A stretch of DNA of 64,000 nucleotides from Eleginops maclovinus (Eukaryota > Chordata > Actinopteri > Perciformes > Eleginopidae), in the NCBI RefSeq assembly GCF_036324505.1, contig NC_086352.1, positions 23,779,637 to 23,843,636 of the forward strand. Direction: 5' to 3'. The notes under the pieces were generated by a model. The model saw nothing but the letters and a program-made list of their open reading frames with translations. It ran no database searches and was not told the origin of the DNA. This document shows positions 47,927-60,776 of the stretch, one piece after another. Each line of letters begins with the position of its first letter. The stretch's first letter is position 1. The translations under genes and the position numbers were made by a program.

Positions 47927-49462
47927 AATAATATAAAAGCAAAGAAACTTTTGTAAGTGTTGGTGGTAGAAAAAGGTTTACAATTACAAATAACTACTTA
48001 TGCCAATAAAAGGTGTGTGTCCACGTAGTTTACACTGCAAGAGTGTCTGAAAAAAAACAACCTTATGTAACTGCAATCCATACACTGATTTAATTTAAGA
48101 GCTGATGCCTGGCCTTAGGGTAGAAATGTACTCTCCCTCTCCAGAGTTGATCCCTCGTAGGAAATGAAAAGAACATGTTATGAAGTAACCTCTGAACCTT
48201 CGCACGTTACCTCGTGATGTCACGTACACACGGATTCCGTTGATAAGCCAGATTAGCATTCACTTCATGCACAAATCTGAAGTACAGCAGGTCAACGTTG
48301 AACCAGGAGACCAGGCTGTAAACCGTCAGGGACCAACGTCTGTTTTTTTCTCCTAGATCAGGGGTAAACTAAAACTATAATGGAATACGGCCCCCACCTG
48401 AAACTTGTGCTCATCTTATATTGTGCTTATTAAATATATATGTATATATTACACAGTATTTGTGTGTTAATAAGCACAATTTTCTAATAAATTCAGTCAA
48501 TTCAAGTTGAAAGCATTTTCTAACAAATCTTAGTTGATAAAAAAAGCCTGATAACTGATTTGCTTATCAAGCTTGAAATATACCCTCATATTTCCCCTTA
48601 TTATAAGCAATCTGATGCTCCTGTTTTAAGGAATGAGCTGCCAACAAAATAAATGACACCCTATGGAGAGCTGTGATGTAGGCTGTTTTCTTAAAGCATA
48701 TTCAAGTACCATGAATAATTTACCTATTGATAACTTATGTGGCCCTCAGTGAAAAAAGTGTGGACACCCTGTTCTAGATACATTTAATCAACATGAGAGT
48801 TTGTTTATAATCCGTCTGAACCTCTTACATTGTTGCCCTTTTGGATCTGTTTATACTAAGATAGTGGCAACGGTCACATTTTGTAATAATAAACCACATT
48901 TCCTTTACCAAATGAAGATGAGGCTTTTGTGGCTCCCCCCCTCACCTTTCAGCCGTAGTTGTAGCAGCACTGGGGCCTTCTGCCACCTGTGAGAGTTGAC
49001 CTTGTAAAGTGGAGAGGGAGTGAGGGGGTTAAGAGCACTTACCCATGTGTTTTAGCATTTGAAACCCTGTCTGTGACCTTTATTTACTTTATGTTTTGCT
49101 GTCTAAATTCAACTTTCAGAACAATCATGTTGGATTTATGTTTGGATTCTATGTTTTGTTCTTGATGTTTTTATAAAGCTGGTTTCTGAACTTGGTCCAT
49201 GTTAAATGGACTTTGTGTCACAAAAAAACCCCACAAAGAAACAATCGAGGGATGTAATCTATCCTCAAATGGTCATAAACGCTCTCCGGATGACACATGT
49301 TTCATCTGTGGCCGTCGGGATATTGATAATTGGCTCATGATGTTGGTAATTTGAGCCGTCACTCTGAATGGCGTTATTGTTACCAGAGGTGCCCGGAGTG
49401 CCGCTTTCCACATGTCTGACGACAGCTACGTGACGGGCACCTTCACCTTTTGATTCTCACAG
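47927..49462. other. Non-coding (candidate intron 2, last part)
   Basis: An AT-rich inverted repeat of 14 bases lies at 48420-48480. No other element is recognised before the acceptor at 49462. Confidence 0.4.
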
Positions 49463-49531
49463 ATTATTGATCAAAGAAAACTGAAACGGCAGACTGCAGC
49501 GATGCAGATGGTGGCTAACCTGGAACAATAG
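49463..49531 (+). CDS. Candidate last exon of the unrecognised small gene
   Basis: After a good acceptor (ccttttgattctcacag) the exon reads IIDQRKLKRQTAAMQM and VANLEQ, then TAG at 49529-49531. The basic, alanine-containing sequence looks like an amphipathic helix and continues naturally from ELILEELCQ of the 31108 exon. AATAAA follows 73 bases after the stop. The set of acceptor, open frame, stop and nearby poly(A) signal is what a true terminal exon should show. With the exons at 20334 and 31108 the product would have 57 residues. Unseen middle exons are possible. No family is recognised. Confidence 0.42.
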   Translation: MIDQRKLKRQTAAMQMVANLEQ

Positions 49532-49604
49532 GTTACCTCATATTGTGTGTCTGCAGAACAACTAAGGTTATAAACAATCCTGACATTTATAACTGCGATT
49601 GATG

Positions 49605-49610
49605 AATAAA
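49605..49610 (+). terminator. Poly(A) signal of the candidate small gene
   Basis: Canonical AATAAA (gatgaataaaccaac) lies 73 bases past the TAG at 49531, with T/GT-rich sequence from about 49657. Confidence 0.4.
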
Positions 49611-52600
49611 CCAACTGAGCCTGAGTACAAAAAAATAATGGAAGACTCTTTGCGCCTATTTGTATTGGTGATTTTATATTACGTTTTGGGGTAATCCTGT
49701 TATGCCTAGTTTGGACTAAACTTTCAAAGAGTCATATTGTTTTAGTGGATACATAGGATAATAAGACATACTGTATCAGACAAACACGTTTTTCTCATAT
49801 CAGAGATTAAACTTGTCTCCAGTGGTCTTTTCCACCACAGGAGTTTGGAGAGAGGACAGGCTGCGCATACATAATATTAATCCCATATTTCTGTCACCAG
49901 GGGAGCATGAACTTGCCTTTCATTGATATTGTAAAAACTATCAGACTTCACTTCTCCTCCCCATGCAAAGTGCAGTTAAGAGAACATCTGAGTGAGTATA
50001 TTCAAGGACTGCTTGGAATACAAACTGTGAAAAATAATGAAAATAGACACGCTGAGATCATATTCACTCAAACCACACACACAATATACAGGTCAGACTA
50101 GTGATACATACACACTAGCTGCAAATGCTGGCAGGGGATATTCAGGAACCTCATCTCAGCTCATTTATTTCCAAAAAGTTGGCCGGAGTCTGCAAAATCG
50201 CGCTCATAAAATATTAATATCAAGAAATCTTTTAGGGAAGTGTAAGAAAATATTGTAGTGGGACCAATTAGGCAGAGTGCCTCAAGTTTTCTGCAGCTTA
50301 TTTCTTTCAGGGGAAATGTGCACTGAGGTTTACATTTTATTTCATATTCAACTCTAACAGAGGACATTTTGGTTTGTGGACCAACACACTTTACTGAGGA
50401 CGTGTTCTCTTTCTGAAATGTAAATTAATTAATACATGTATCTTAAAAGCTAGACATTGGATATTAACAAGCACATGTGCACACTGAGCTGACGTGTATC
50501 CTCGCCTGTATGAGCACATACTGCATTAGCCTGTGTGTGCTTTTTAACTTCTGCATTATTAATCTATTTATTCAAGCAAGTACTTACATCTGAACTTGTT
50601 TCTCCAAGAAAGGAAGGGAGCAGGTTTTTGAAAAAAACTCAAGTAGACACTTGCATTTTTCACTGAGCATATCTAAATGTAATTTAGGAAGTTCTATTCA
50701 TGTTTCAAAAGAAAGCAATCCCTGATAACAGGAAGTGCTGTGCACTACGAAAAGCTTATGATGGTGATACATTTGTTCCTGCTTGATCTTATCTGGTATT
50801 TGTTTTTCAAGGATAAGATTCAAGTGCTACTGTGTGTTAATAAAGTGTTTTAGAGTTATGTTCTTCAAGTGTTTAATCCTAGTAGAAATGTCATCGTTCT
50901 TTCTAAATACCTGTTGAAAGACACTTCACCTTTTCATGTTAGTTCTGACAAAAGACGAAGACGGATAACGAACAAAAACATAAATGGTAGCTGCTCTTCA
51001 GAAAGACGTCAGCCAGGCAGAGACCGGGCCCCACACTGGCTGGGGCCTTTCAATCTTCAGGTGTGCGGCAACAGGTGCCCCCAATCAAAGGGAAGCTAAT
51101 TAAAGGGACACACGGACTACAGGGAAAAACAATGCCAGGGTCGTCACAGTATTATGTTCACTTGCCATTTTATTTCACCCAGAGGAGGTGGCTTTGCACT
51201 GATAGAGGTATTCTTGGTCGTTGTGTATCCAGACTTGAGAGCCACCTGTGGTATTTTTTGCTTTAGACTTTGACGAGGTCAAGTAAACAACAGGAAGGCA
51301 GACCACTGGAGATGGTCAGCTAAATCCCTTTTCTAAAAAGATCCCAAACAAACCTCCAACACAGATTATTTGTTGTAAAAAAGAAGAAGGAAGGAATGGC
51401 CTACTTGGAGAAAAGGTGCTTGGTATTTGTTATAGCGCTCTGTCTCTCTCTATGAAGAGAATGCAGTGCTTTTCTTTGTTTTCTTTTTCACTTCACATGT
51501 TGCTGCTTCAATCACAGCCCAACAGCAGTTGACTTCTCTGCTCTGGTTGGAGTTAAGTTAAGCTACTTTCGGACCAAAACCCATGTACTTATAGAACATT
51601 TTTCACAGCATACATGGCAACCTTTAATATCCGGTAAAGTGGAGAAGTCATATCAGTTGAAGAAAAATCACGAGATAGCAGTTTTTGCTGCTATGACATG
51701 TCAAAGTATTTATCTTGTGAAGGGCGAGCACAGTCCACAGTTTCTTATGCTCAACCAAGTGAAATAGGTGGGGATTGAAGCTTGGTGATGAAGTAATACT
51801 CAAAGGGCAAAGTGGTAAACAGCTATAGCTGGCAAACAATTCGATAATCAGAATAAGTCAGTCGCAATATATCTAGGAGCTTTTTCTCTAGTTGATCTCT
51901 TTCGTCACGTAAACGTCTTACATCAGTAATCCTCTTTCAGAAATCTTTCAGTTGAAAAAGAGCAAGCATCATTTCCTCTGTCAGAAATGTGTCATTATAA
52001 AATCTAAATTAGGTTATTTAGAAACCTTACTAAAAGTACAACAACAACAACAACAACATGTTAAGCAAACACCAGGGACCATGAACAGCTTTAGTTCTTT
52101 GTTGAGAGAAAAAAGCACCAACTCTTAAAAGGCCCCTAAAAAAGTTAAAGGTATTTTGTTGTCAAAAGAGCCAGTTGAAGTGACCGTAAGTATCGCATGC
52201 AAACAGAAAAACTAAAACTGGTAGAGAACAGCTGTTTTAACCTCCATTTTCTACACGTAATATCCAGCCTCATGACTGCTGATGTTTGCGTAAGACAACA
52301 TTCCACATAAATTTGCCTTGTAATTGCAGACATCTGCCATTGGAGTAGGCTAAGTGATACTAAACAGCCAAATCTGTAAAACAAACAAAAGAGGCTGACA
52401 AAATGATTGTGTCAGTGCAGTAAAACGCAGCCGCTTGAAAGCCATAACATTGTCAGCTGTGCGTTCGGCCCCGTCTTCACTCTAACTTCTGACACAGTGA
52501 TTTGTCTTCCTCAATCTTAATTGCTCTCCAGAAAGATGCCGAGTTCAGGGTTCATTCTCTACTTGCACCTCATACTAATTATAAAAAGAGTATTGTTTTT

Positions 52601-55600
52601 CTCTCATTTGATAAATGTGTATCATAGGACGCTAATGACTTCATGGTCACAACCACTGAGCTTCCAAATGGTAATTTGATTCTCCCAAAATCTAACAAAG
52701 CTATACATTTAAAAATACTCCTCCATAAAAGTATAAATACATATGTTGTAAAATTAAGAGTACAAGTATAACCATGCTGTGGTAAAGTAAGTAGATGAGT
52801 TCACGTGTTCAGCGTGATGGATTTATTTTCCCCAACAACCTTTGTATTCTTGTTTAGCCATGTGTTCGCATCCACCCTTTTTACTTTGTATGGGGTAAGA
52901 GCATACTTTATTTCATCCAAGAATAACCCTAATCGAGGTAACAGTTAATGCAAACGGGCAGTGAAAAGCTGCTTTTTAGGTTTTAAGATTTGTATTCCTG
53001 CATACCTCTATTGGCGTGGGTTTTTTAGCTTACAAACTGAACTACAATTTGGGACATTGTGACCCTGGCTCTCCTGACCTTCATCATCTCTGACAGCCCA
53101 AGAGACTGTGTGTGGAACCTCTCTGTCTAACAGTGAGCAGCTTCAGTCACACAGAGGTGAAGCCTATGTTTTATTAACATTTTGCCACTGGCAGCCATGA
53201 TGGAGACACTTAATGAGATCCCTCTTGCTGTCAAGTTTCACTAGGAACAATTTGGTTTAAACAAACACACGTCATGCCTCTTCTGTTCCTCCATGTGCCA
53301 CATATTCAATGTTGTTCATTCTTGGCCAATCCTGTTATTTCACATTCAAATGTCTCTGTAATTGATTATCCCAATTTGTAAAGTCCACAGCTTTCCACAG
53401 TTTGGACTCGGCCTAACTTGTAACCTTCTTTCAGACATTCAAGCTCTTTGCCTTGCCTCATAAATTGCGACATCTCTTGGAGATGTTACTGGACACAGTG
53501 CATTCATCTGTAAACTACTGTTCAATTGACTATAAATTTGGAAACTTCCAACCCTCTTGAGGCCCGTAGAGTCGTTAACACTGTCATGTCACTTAGGGAA
53601 TTGGTGCACTTTCCCAGATGTCAGATGTGCACACTGTCTCCATTAAGCAGCAAAGGGGGGGACAATTATGTCAGCTATCCAGCAGAGGACACAGGCTGCA
53701 GCTGTACACCCATTACTTTGATTTATTCAAGTCTCAGGGGAGACGAAGTAAATAGGAGAGTGGAGGTAAGGGAGCAGAGGGAGGTTTCATCAGATGCCTA
53801 TCAGAGAGGCAAAATGGCAGGTGCCAACTTCTGGCTCTCCTGCCAATGTGAATGAGTGTTCGTAGATGCAGTTGGCTTTTCTCCAGGCCCCTTCTGCCCT
53901 TGGCTGATGACAAACCAGGGAGGCGAGTAGGTAATAGCTTTCCAGCACCTGCTTATTCATCCAAAATCCGTCACTTAAAGGACGAAGGAGATTAAGTCCT
54001 GCTCAGGTGTCCCACTTCCCCTAGACCTGCTGACCTTTGCTGATTGACTCGTCAATACTTGGCCAACTTGCTGCTTACAGAGTCCAAATACCCTGCACAG
54101 CAGAACAGAGCGTCTCACCTTTGACAAATGAAGACAAATGTCTTTTGGAAGGCAGCCATTTTTTGGGGGAAATGTTTTTTTTCCCCTTTCCTCGTGTGAA
54201 TCACACCTACATTCAAGTATATCTTTGTGTCTTTCTGAATGTTGAATGCTAAGTGGGAGAAAAATGCTGTGACAACAGCTTTTTGGAAAGGTAGAGGGGA
54301 TAGGTTGTCTGTGATGTGGGGGTCTGTTAAATGTGAAAAAGTAATTTTTTTGCACATTGGGGATTCTAGTTGTTGGCTTGCAGAAAGCCAATCGCCACAG
54401 CTCATTGACTCCGACATTTTGGGCTGATAGACTAACTGAGTGTCCAGCAGGAGGCCTGTGTTGCAGACTGGTAAACAAAATAATTGCAAGACAAAGTACG
54501 GAAATGCGAAGTCAATTTCATTACAGAATAAAACTGAAAATGAATTCTGGAAATTACATTACTGCATTTCTATATTTGTATTCATTTTTCATACGTCCAT
54601 TTTCCGTGCTTCAACAAATATATATATGTAAAGGCACAGTAGGAAACATAAAGTTGCTGTTGTTTTGCCCACACACGCACGCACGCACACACACACACAC
54701 AGACACACACTGTCTGAGTGAGATAACATCATCTTGTCCTTGGTAGTTCCTGACTACAGCAACAGTCTTAGTCCCCTCTCTCTAGCATCCTCTGCAGTCC
54801 CTTGACAGCGGCTGAACCAAACAAGCCGTCTCTACAGCAGAGAAAGACTGAGAGACCCTCATTGCTAAGTCTGGGCACAAGCAAACAAGGAAATAGCTTG
54901 GCGGTGGTCGAACCTGAAAATAATAGAAAAAGTGGACTTTCAATTTAGCCATTCCTGAGGTTTTTTCCACATTTTTGGGGGTTTGAGTAGAGAGAGGTAT
55001 ATATGGCCTGAGGCAAAGCAAGGTAGATAGCTTGGAAGTCGACTGACAAAATACCACTGAAAAATGGAAGCAAGCTATAAATAAACAAGCAGCAATATCC
55101 TGTGTTATGAATATATAATTTCTGTCTTTAATAACTATTGAGGCCTGAGGGATAGTCTACAAACGGCTCAGCGAGCACTGATATTGTGATTGGGAATAGA
55201 ACACGTATTGAATTATTAAGCCACCTGCAGACTGGTATCTCAACTCAGGTGATCAGCTCTGTTGTCCACAGACACCTGTTCTGAAGCCCGAGGTTACATT
55301 TAAAGCTCTTAATGTATTTTCCCTCCCTACGGAAGGGAAAAACTACAAGGATTACCAAACAAATTTATTTACAAAGAAAAGGAGCGTGATAGAGACTTTT
55401 TTGTTGAAATTACATAGTGGTGTGGAGGTGATAAAGCAGGTGTATGTTTATGACATTCTTTGAGTAGAAATGTCAAACATTGTCTGGTTCTCGCTTTTAA
55501 AATGTGATCTTTATATTATGTATTTGTCCAGCAGAATTGTTCTAAGTATTCGTACCAATTTACATTTCATCAACAATAACAATTTCTTCTCTTGACACAT

Positions 55601-56036
55601 TAACACCATGAAATGAAACAGAACCACATTCACGGCTAGTGTACTTAAATTCATTAGCAATCTAACTTTAACATACGGCTTTCTGTGGGAGTGTTGCATG
55701 TTTTATGATGATAGTATAGAGTAACAAAGCTATAAAGGAGCCTGATGGAGGGCAGCCGCCATAGAGACCCGCTATGTAGCAGCCCATTGATACTATGTGG
55801 AGCTCTATTGATCGGCCATGTTTTCTTTCCACTACAGCCTGCTAATCGCTGGCTTATTAGGGAGATGGGTTCAAGGACTGAATCCCTGAGCACTCCCCAG
55901 ATATGAGCAGGTGCTTAAGCTATGATTAATGGTTATTATCCTATTTCAGAAGATTTTATTGGCTAACTCTTCTTTCAACATGAGAAAGCTAGCATGTGAG
56001 GGTTGCAGAGGAAAACTGAACCAAGGTGTGAACTGT
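49611..56036. other. Non-coding
   Basis: A (CAA)n run lies at about 52039-52058 and a short (CA)n with GCAC units at about 54670-54710. No exon or transposon is recognised. The overlapping open frames around 53975-54489 have no recognisable domain. Confidence 0.4.
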
Positions 56037-59000
56037 TTTTTTATTCTTATTCTTATTCTTTATTAGGATCCCCGTTAGCACTAGCATAAGCGTTGGCTAT
56101 TCTTCCTGGGGTCCTCACACACACACACAGAACAAACATTAAACAAAACTAAAAGCAAAATAGAACAACTCATTTCATCACATGAACAATGGTATATGAA
56201 GTGAAACAAAAATTGTCATCAGATTTTAGCCATCATCACAAGGCCAAACCACAGGCACAGTTACATGTTACTCTGTAATGCTCATATAATGTTTTAGCAA
56301 CCTTTTAAAATGTACTTGAGAATTTTCCTGAATTATGTGGACTGGTAAAGAGTTCCAGCTGACCAAGGCTCTGTACATGACTGTTTTCTGTCTGATATTT
56401 GATTTAGATGTGGGTAATACGAACCTTCTTTCTATTGCATGTCTTGTTTGATAGTTATGTTGAGTGTACTGCGATATAAACCTTTGTGATAATATATATG
56501 GTAAGTGTGTCACTGTAATATTCCTAACAAAATTTAACAAAGTATAAGTGGACCTCTGTCTGACACTCAACCATTTAAGGGTCTCCAACATTTCAGTCAC
56601 TCTGATTCTGTAGGAGCACTGCAGTGCACATCGTGCTGCCTTATTTTGAGCTACTTGTAGTTTGTCTAGATCTTTTTCTGCAGCACTAGACCAAATAACA
56701 AAACAGTAATCAAGCTGTGACAGAACCAATGCATCTAGAACTTGTCTACTGACATCTTTTGGCAAATATTTTACAATTCTTTTAACATGTGACACACCCC
56801 TTCCCTTTTTACATACATTATCAATTCGTTTAGACCAAGATCATTTTTGATCCAGAATTATACCTAACAATTTCGTTTCCTTGACCTGTTCAATTTCAAT
56901 ATGGTTTAAATGTAATAGCAATTTAGGTTCACCTTTTAACTGATGATTTGATCCTATTATTAAAGATTTAGTTTTTCCAGCATTAAGTACTAACTTATTA
57001 TTTATGACCCACTCTGAGATCTGTTCTAGATCCTTGTTCATACAGTGACTCAGCTCACTTGTAGATGAAGCTGCTCCATATATTGTCGAGTCATCTGCAT
57101 ACATTACATTTTTGGATTCTTGTAGCACTAATGGTAGATCATTTGTAAAAATAGAAAATAAAAGTGGCCCCAAACAACTACCCTGAGGAACTCCACAAGT
57201 GACTGACTTAATCTTTGACAAACTTCCATTAAAAAAAACAGTTTGACATCGATTGGTCAAGTAACTTTCTACCCACCTCAGCGCATTCAGATTAAAACCA
57301 TATTGTTTTAGCTTGTGCAACAACAATGGATGATCAATGACATCAAAGGCAGAACTAAAATCAAGTAGTACTGTACCCACTAACTTCCTATCATCTACTT
57401 CCACCTTCCAGTCATCGGTCATTTGTGTTAAAGCAGTATGTGTTGATAATCAGTGTTAAGATTGTTACCTTCAAAGTATTTTTGTATTTGGTTAAAAATT
57501 ATTCTCTCCATTATCTTTCCTAATGCTGGTAACAAACTTATTGGGCGGCTATTTGTACCAGAAAATGGTCCAGCTGGATTTTTTGCAAGTGGAATAATTT
57601 TTGCTATTTTCCATGCCTGTGGGCAAATACATTTTTCAATACTCAAATTGATGATATAGCAGATAGGCTCTGCAACCAAATTAGCAACATATCTAAACAT
57701 TTACCATCTAATTATCCACACCTGGCGGTTTATCATTACATTTACCTAGTAGACATTCAACATCTGCAATTGTCACTTTCTCTATTTTAAATTTACAATT
57801 CTTATTTTCCATAATTAAATCATTTATTAGAAAAGTGGAGTTCCTATTTATAGGTTGCTTCATATTTCTCCTGAGATCATTCACTTTATCAAGAAAATAA
57901 TCATTCAAATAATTAGCCATTTGTACTGGTTTAGTCAAGAATTTCCCTTCTATTTCGGCTTACGGCCCATCATGCCATTTACTAAACTCCACAGCTGTTT
58001 CTTATCATCCTTAATGTCTTTAATTTTATTTCCGTAATACAATTGTTTTTTCTTTTTATTTAATGCTGTAACATCATTTCTTAACCTTCTATAAATTTGC
58101 CCATCTGACTCATAACTTGATGAGAAAGCTACAATTTTGGCATCATCTCTTTGTTTCATTAGATCTCTTAATTCATCATCTAACCAGGGTGCTCTAAAGT
58201 TCCTTACTGTCAGTTTTCTAAGTGGTGCATGTTTATCAATCACTTGCATGAATAACAAATTAAATACTGCAAGAGCATCATCTGGATTTAGTTTTTCAAA
58301 AATATTTTTCCAACATATCTTTTGAACATCCTTTATAAATGACTCTCCACAAAAACATTTCATTGATCTCCTCACAATTACTTTCGGTCCTGCTTTTGGC
58401 ACCTTTGTCGTTCTCACGATAATTATTAAATTATGATCAGTACACCCTACTGGAATTGATATTGCCTGTGAACATAAATGGCTAACATTTGTAAATATAT
58501 GATCAATACAAGTTGCACTTGTTGCTCCACCTTTCTTTCTGCATATCCTAGTAGGTTTAGTCACCATTTGTACCAAGTTACATGTATTAGCTATTGTCTG
58601 CAACTTGTTTTTTAAGGCACAGTGGGACATATTCCAGTCAATGTTTAAATCACCGATAAAATAAATCTCTCTATCAAGATCACAAACTTTATCTAACATT
58701 TGACATACTTTTTCTAAATAATTTAGGTTTGAATTAGGAGGTCTGTAACAACATCCCACCAACAAAGGTTTCAATATCAGCAGACATCAAATCATATCTG
58801 ACTTTAGCTGGTATTTCCTTTTGAATGTATACTGCCACACCACCTCCATAATTATGCATTCCTGTCTTTTCTAAATATACTATATCCCTGAATGTCCACT
58901 GCAGCGTCATTAAAGGTGTCATCTAAGTGAGTTTCTGATATTGCTAACAAATGAATACCACATGATAATATTTCCTCTATCTCAGACACTTTATTTCTTA

Positions 59001-59058
59001 GGCTACAAATATTGATATGAGCCAATTTAAACCCTTTATTTGGTAACTTATTTGACAT
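56037..59058 (-). mobile_element. Non-LTR retrotransposon, decayed copy with (GAATAA)n tail
   Basis: Read on the minus strand it runs from an endonuclease start near 59058 to a 3' end that reads GGGGATCCTAATAAAG followed by GAATAA repeats (56037-56066 on the + strand). A short-repeat 3' tail rather than poly(A), together with the endonuclease and RT motifs, points to the Jockey/CR1/L2 group. I cannot fix the family. The copy is clearly dead because of frameshifts and stops. Confidence 0.85.
56268..59058 (-). pseudogene. Non-LTR ORF2 (APE endonuclease + reverse transcriptase), frameshifted
   Basis: In order on the minus strand: the endonuclease N-terminus (FKLAHINICSLRNK and LLAISETHLDD at 58852-59058), its next part with GGGVAVYIQ (58734-58922), its C-terminal half with FIGDLNIDW, CIDHIFTN and CTDHNLI (57950-58774), a linker (57708-57938), the RT start with RPISLLPALGKIMERII (57428-57700), the RT core with LDFSSAFDVIDH, CGVPQGSCLGPLLF and the catalytic MYADDSTIYG (56841-57422), and the C-terminal thumb region (56268-56795). 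The frame changes at least five times, and an in-frame stop separates the last two pieces. The product would have copied its own RNA into the genome at endonuclease nicks. Confidence 0.88.
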
Positions 59059-59605
59059 TAAGATGGCAATTTAAATGTTTTTTCTTTTTCACTTCTTTTC
59101 AAATTGAGAGCTGAACCAAAACATACAAGCAACACAACTTCAACCACACACACCATCACACACACAACCCCACACCTCACTGCCCATAGATTGCTATCCA
59201 TGTGCATACTCACTCACCTAAACGAGCAGCATGGTAGCTCCCTAACATTTTAGATAATAACCTTTGTGTTAAATACATTCATGGTAATGTCTTGCAACGC
59301 AAGATCAAATTTATAAATCAATAAATCAAAATGACATTTTTAGGAGGAATGAACAACAATAGAGACCAGTTAAAATTGGCCTCTATTCAAAATCTATTAA
59401 ACGTAATCTCATAGTCGCAGTTGATGAAATAAATAACTTAAAATAAGGTAGTAAATAACTCATAGGCCAGTGAATATTGGCCTACAATGAATACATTTGC
59501 AATACACCAAAACTGCAACAATTCCCTTTGCATAATATAATTCATTTCATCTCCTAATATGCATAAACATACCATCTAATTATGTCATGTCCATCAGTCA
59601 TTTCC
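59059..59605. other. Non-coding, between the ORF2 remnant and the hAT-like element
   Basis: This AT-rich sequence has no clear reading frame. It may be the 5' part of the Jockey/CR1-type element, or the remains of the element that carries the ORF1. Confidence 0.4.
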
Positions 59606-59613
59606 CACCTCTA
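59606..59613. repeat. 8-bp target-site duplication, left copy
   Basis: The sequence cacctcta lies directly before the element starting at 59614 and is repeated exactly at 60767-60774. An 8-bp duplication is the hAT-superfamily signature. Confidence 0.85.
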
Positions 59614-60766
59614 CAGTGGCGGCTCCTGACAAATTTCTCAGGGGGGGCAAAAGTTGTGATGATGGCTAAGATGACCCATTCAATGGGTAAAATAATAATA
59701 AATAAAAGTCAGATAGCCAGCTTTACAGTGTCACATCTCATTGTTTAATTTGGTTTTCAACCACTAGATGCAACCCCAGACATAAAATATACAATACATT
59801 TGGTTCCACAATAAAACACACATTAACAGATAGTTTGTCATCTAATAGTTTGCCCTTGAAATCACTTTTAGCACAGTCTACAATTTATAGCCATCATGGA
59901 TGCCATAGCAATAATCAAATCAAATTATACTATAATCAAAACTGTAATTAATCAAAATTTTCCAGAACATATTCCATTTACCACTATACAGTTTACAGGT
60001 TTAGTAAAGGTATAGAAAACCAACAGACCCAACAGGCATGACGTGCATGCTGCTGATTCTGTGAAACTGAATCATTTACTGAAAGGGGCGTGTTCAAAAA
60101 AATAGCAGTGCCAGGTTCAACTATTGAGGTCATTGATTATGTGAAAAAAAATAGGTGTTAAACAGATGGCCCCTATTCAAGGATCAAGGCAACTGATGCT
60201 GCATATGCTGGCTGTGCATTTGTCCTTGAAAAACAGAGTAAAACGGGTTGTTTAAGACACTGTTAAGAAGAAGAGCATTCTTTGATTAAGAAATTAATAA
60301 AAGAGGGGAAAACCTATAAAGAAGTGCAGAAAATGATAGGCTGTTCAGCTAAAATGATATCGAATCGGCGGTCTCCGCCAGACGCGCGCGCTGTACGTCC
60401 GAGCACGCATCAGTGCGTAACTGCGTATGACGAAATCACGTTAGGGCAAGCCCCCCCGGAGCCCATAGAAATGCATTGTATCGTTCGATTTTTGAAAAAA
60501 CGAGTCTCAACATGTAAGTCTATGAGAGCGCCTGGGGCGATTTTCAATCTGACTGATATCGCCCCAAGGGGGCGGGGCTACTGGTTGGACAGTGACATCC
60601 AGGCTGCTGATTGTCGCAGCGATATTCAGGCTGCTGTTTGGACTATACTATTAAGACTTAGACCGGCAAAATAAACTCTTTTCTCTCTTTTTTTTTTTTT
60701 TTTTTTTTTTTCGTTTGGCTTAAGGAGGGCGGTGCACTATCGCCCCCTATGGGCCAGCCGCCCCTG
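59614..60766. mobile_element. hAT-like non-autonomous element, 1153 bp
   Basis: The left end begins CAGTGGCGGCT and the right end, reversed, begins CAGGGGCGGCT, so 10 of 11 terminal bases match. Exact cacctcta duplications flank both sides. CAG..CTG ends and an 8-bp duplication are hAT features. There is no hAT transposase. The interior includes an AT-rich left part, a Tc1-like transposase fragment (60091-60365), a CpG-rich segment (about 60362-60600) and a (T)24 run at 60688-60711. Beyond the first 11 bases the two ends differ. Confidence 0.8.
60091..60365 (+). pseudogene. Tc1-like transposase 5' fragment
   Basis: It begins with tgttcaaaaaaatagcagtg, a sequence I associate with Tc1-like element ends in fish. 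From 60282 it encodes IKKLIKEGKTYKEVQKMIGC and SAKMISN, the helix-turn-helix DNA-binding start of a Tc1-type transposase. After SAKMISN the similarity stops abruptly at a CpG-rich segment, so the catalytic DDE part is absent. Confidence 0.7.
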
Positions 60767-60774
60767 CACCTCTA
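60767..60774. repeat. 8-bp target-site duplication, right copy
   Basis: An exact cacctcta copy matches the one at 59606-59613 and lies 2 bases past the end of the L1-type ORF1 stop codon. Confidence 0.85.
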
Positions 60775-60776
60775 TT

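Noticed and set aside
56268..59058. Functional reverse transcriptase gene
   Set aside because: At least five frame changes and an in-frame stop make it a dead copy, despite an intact-looking YADD motif.
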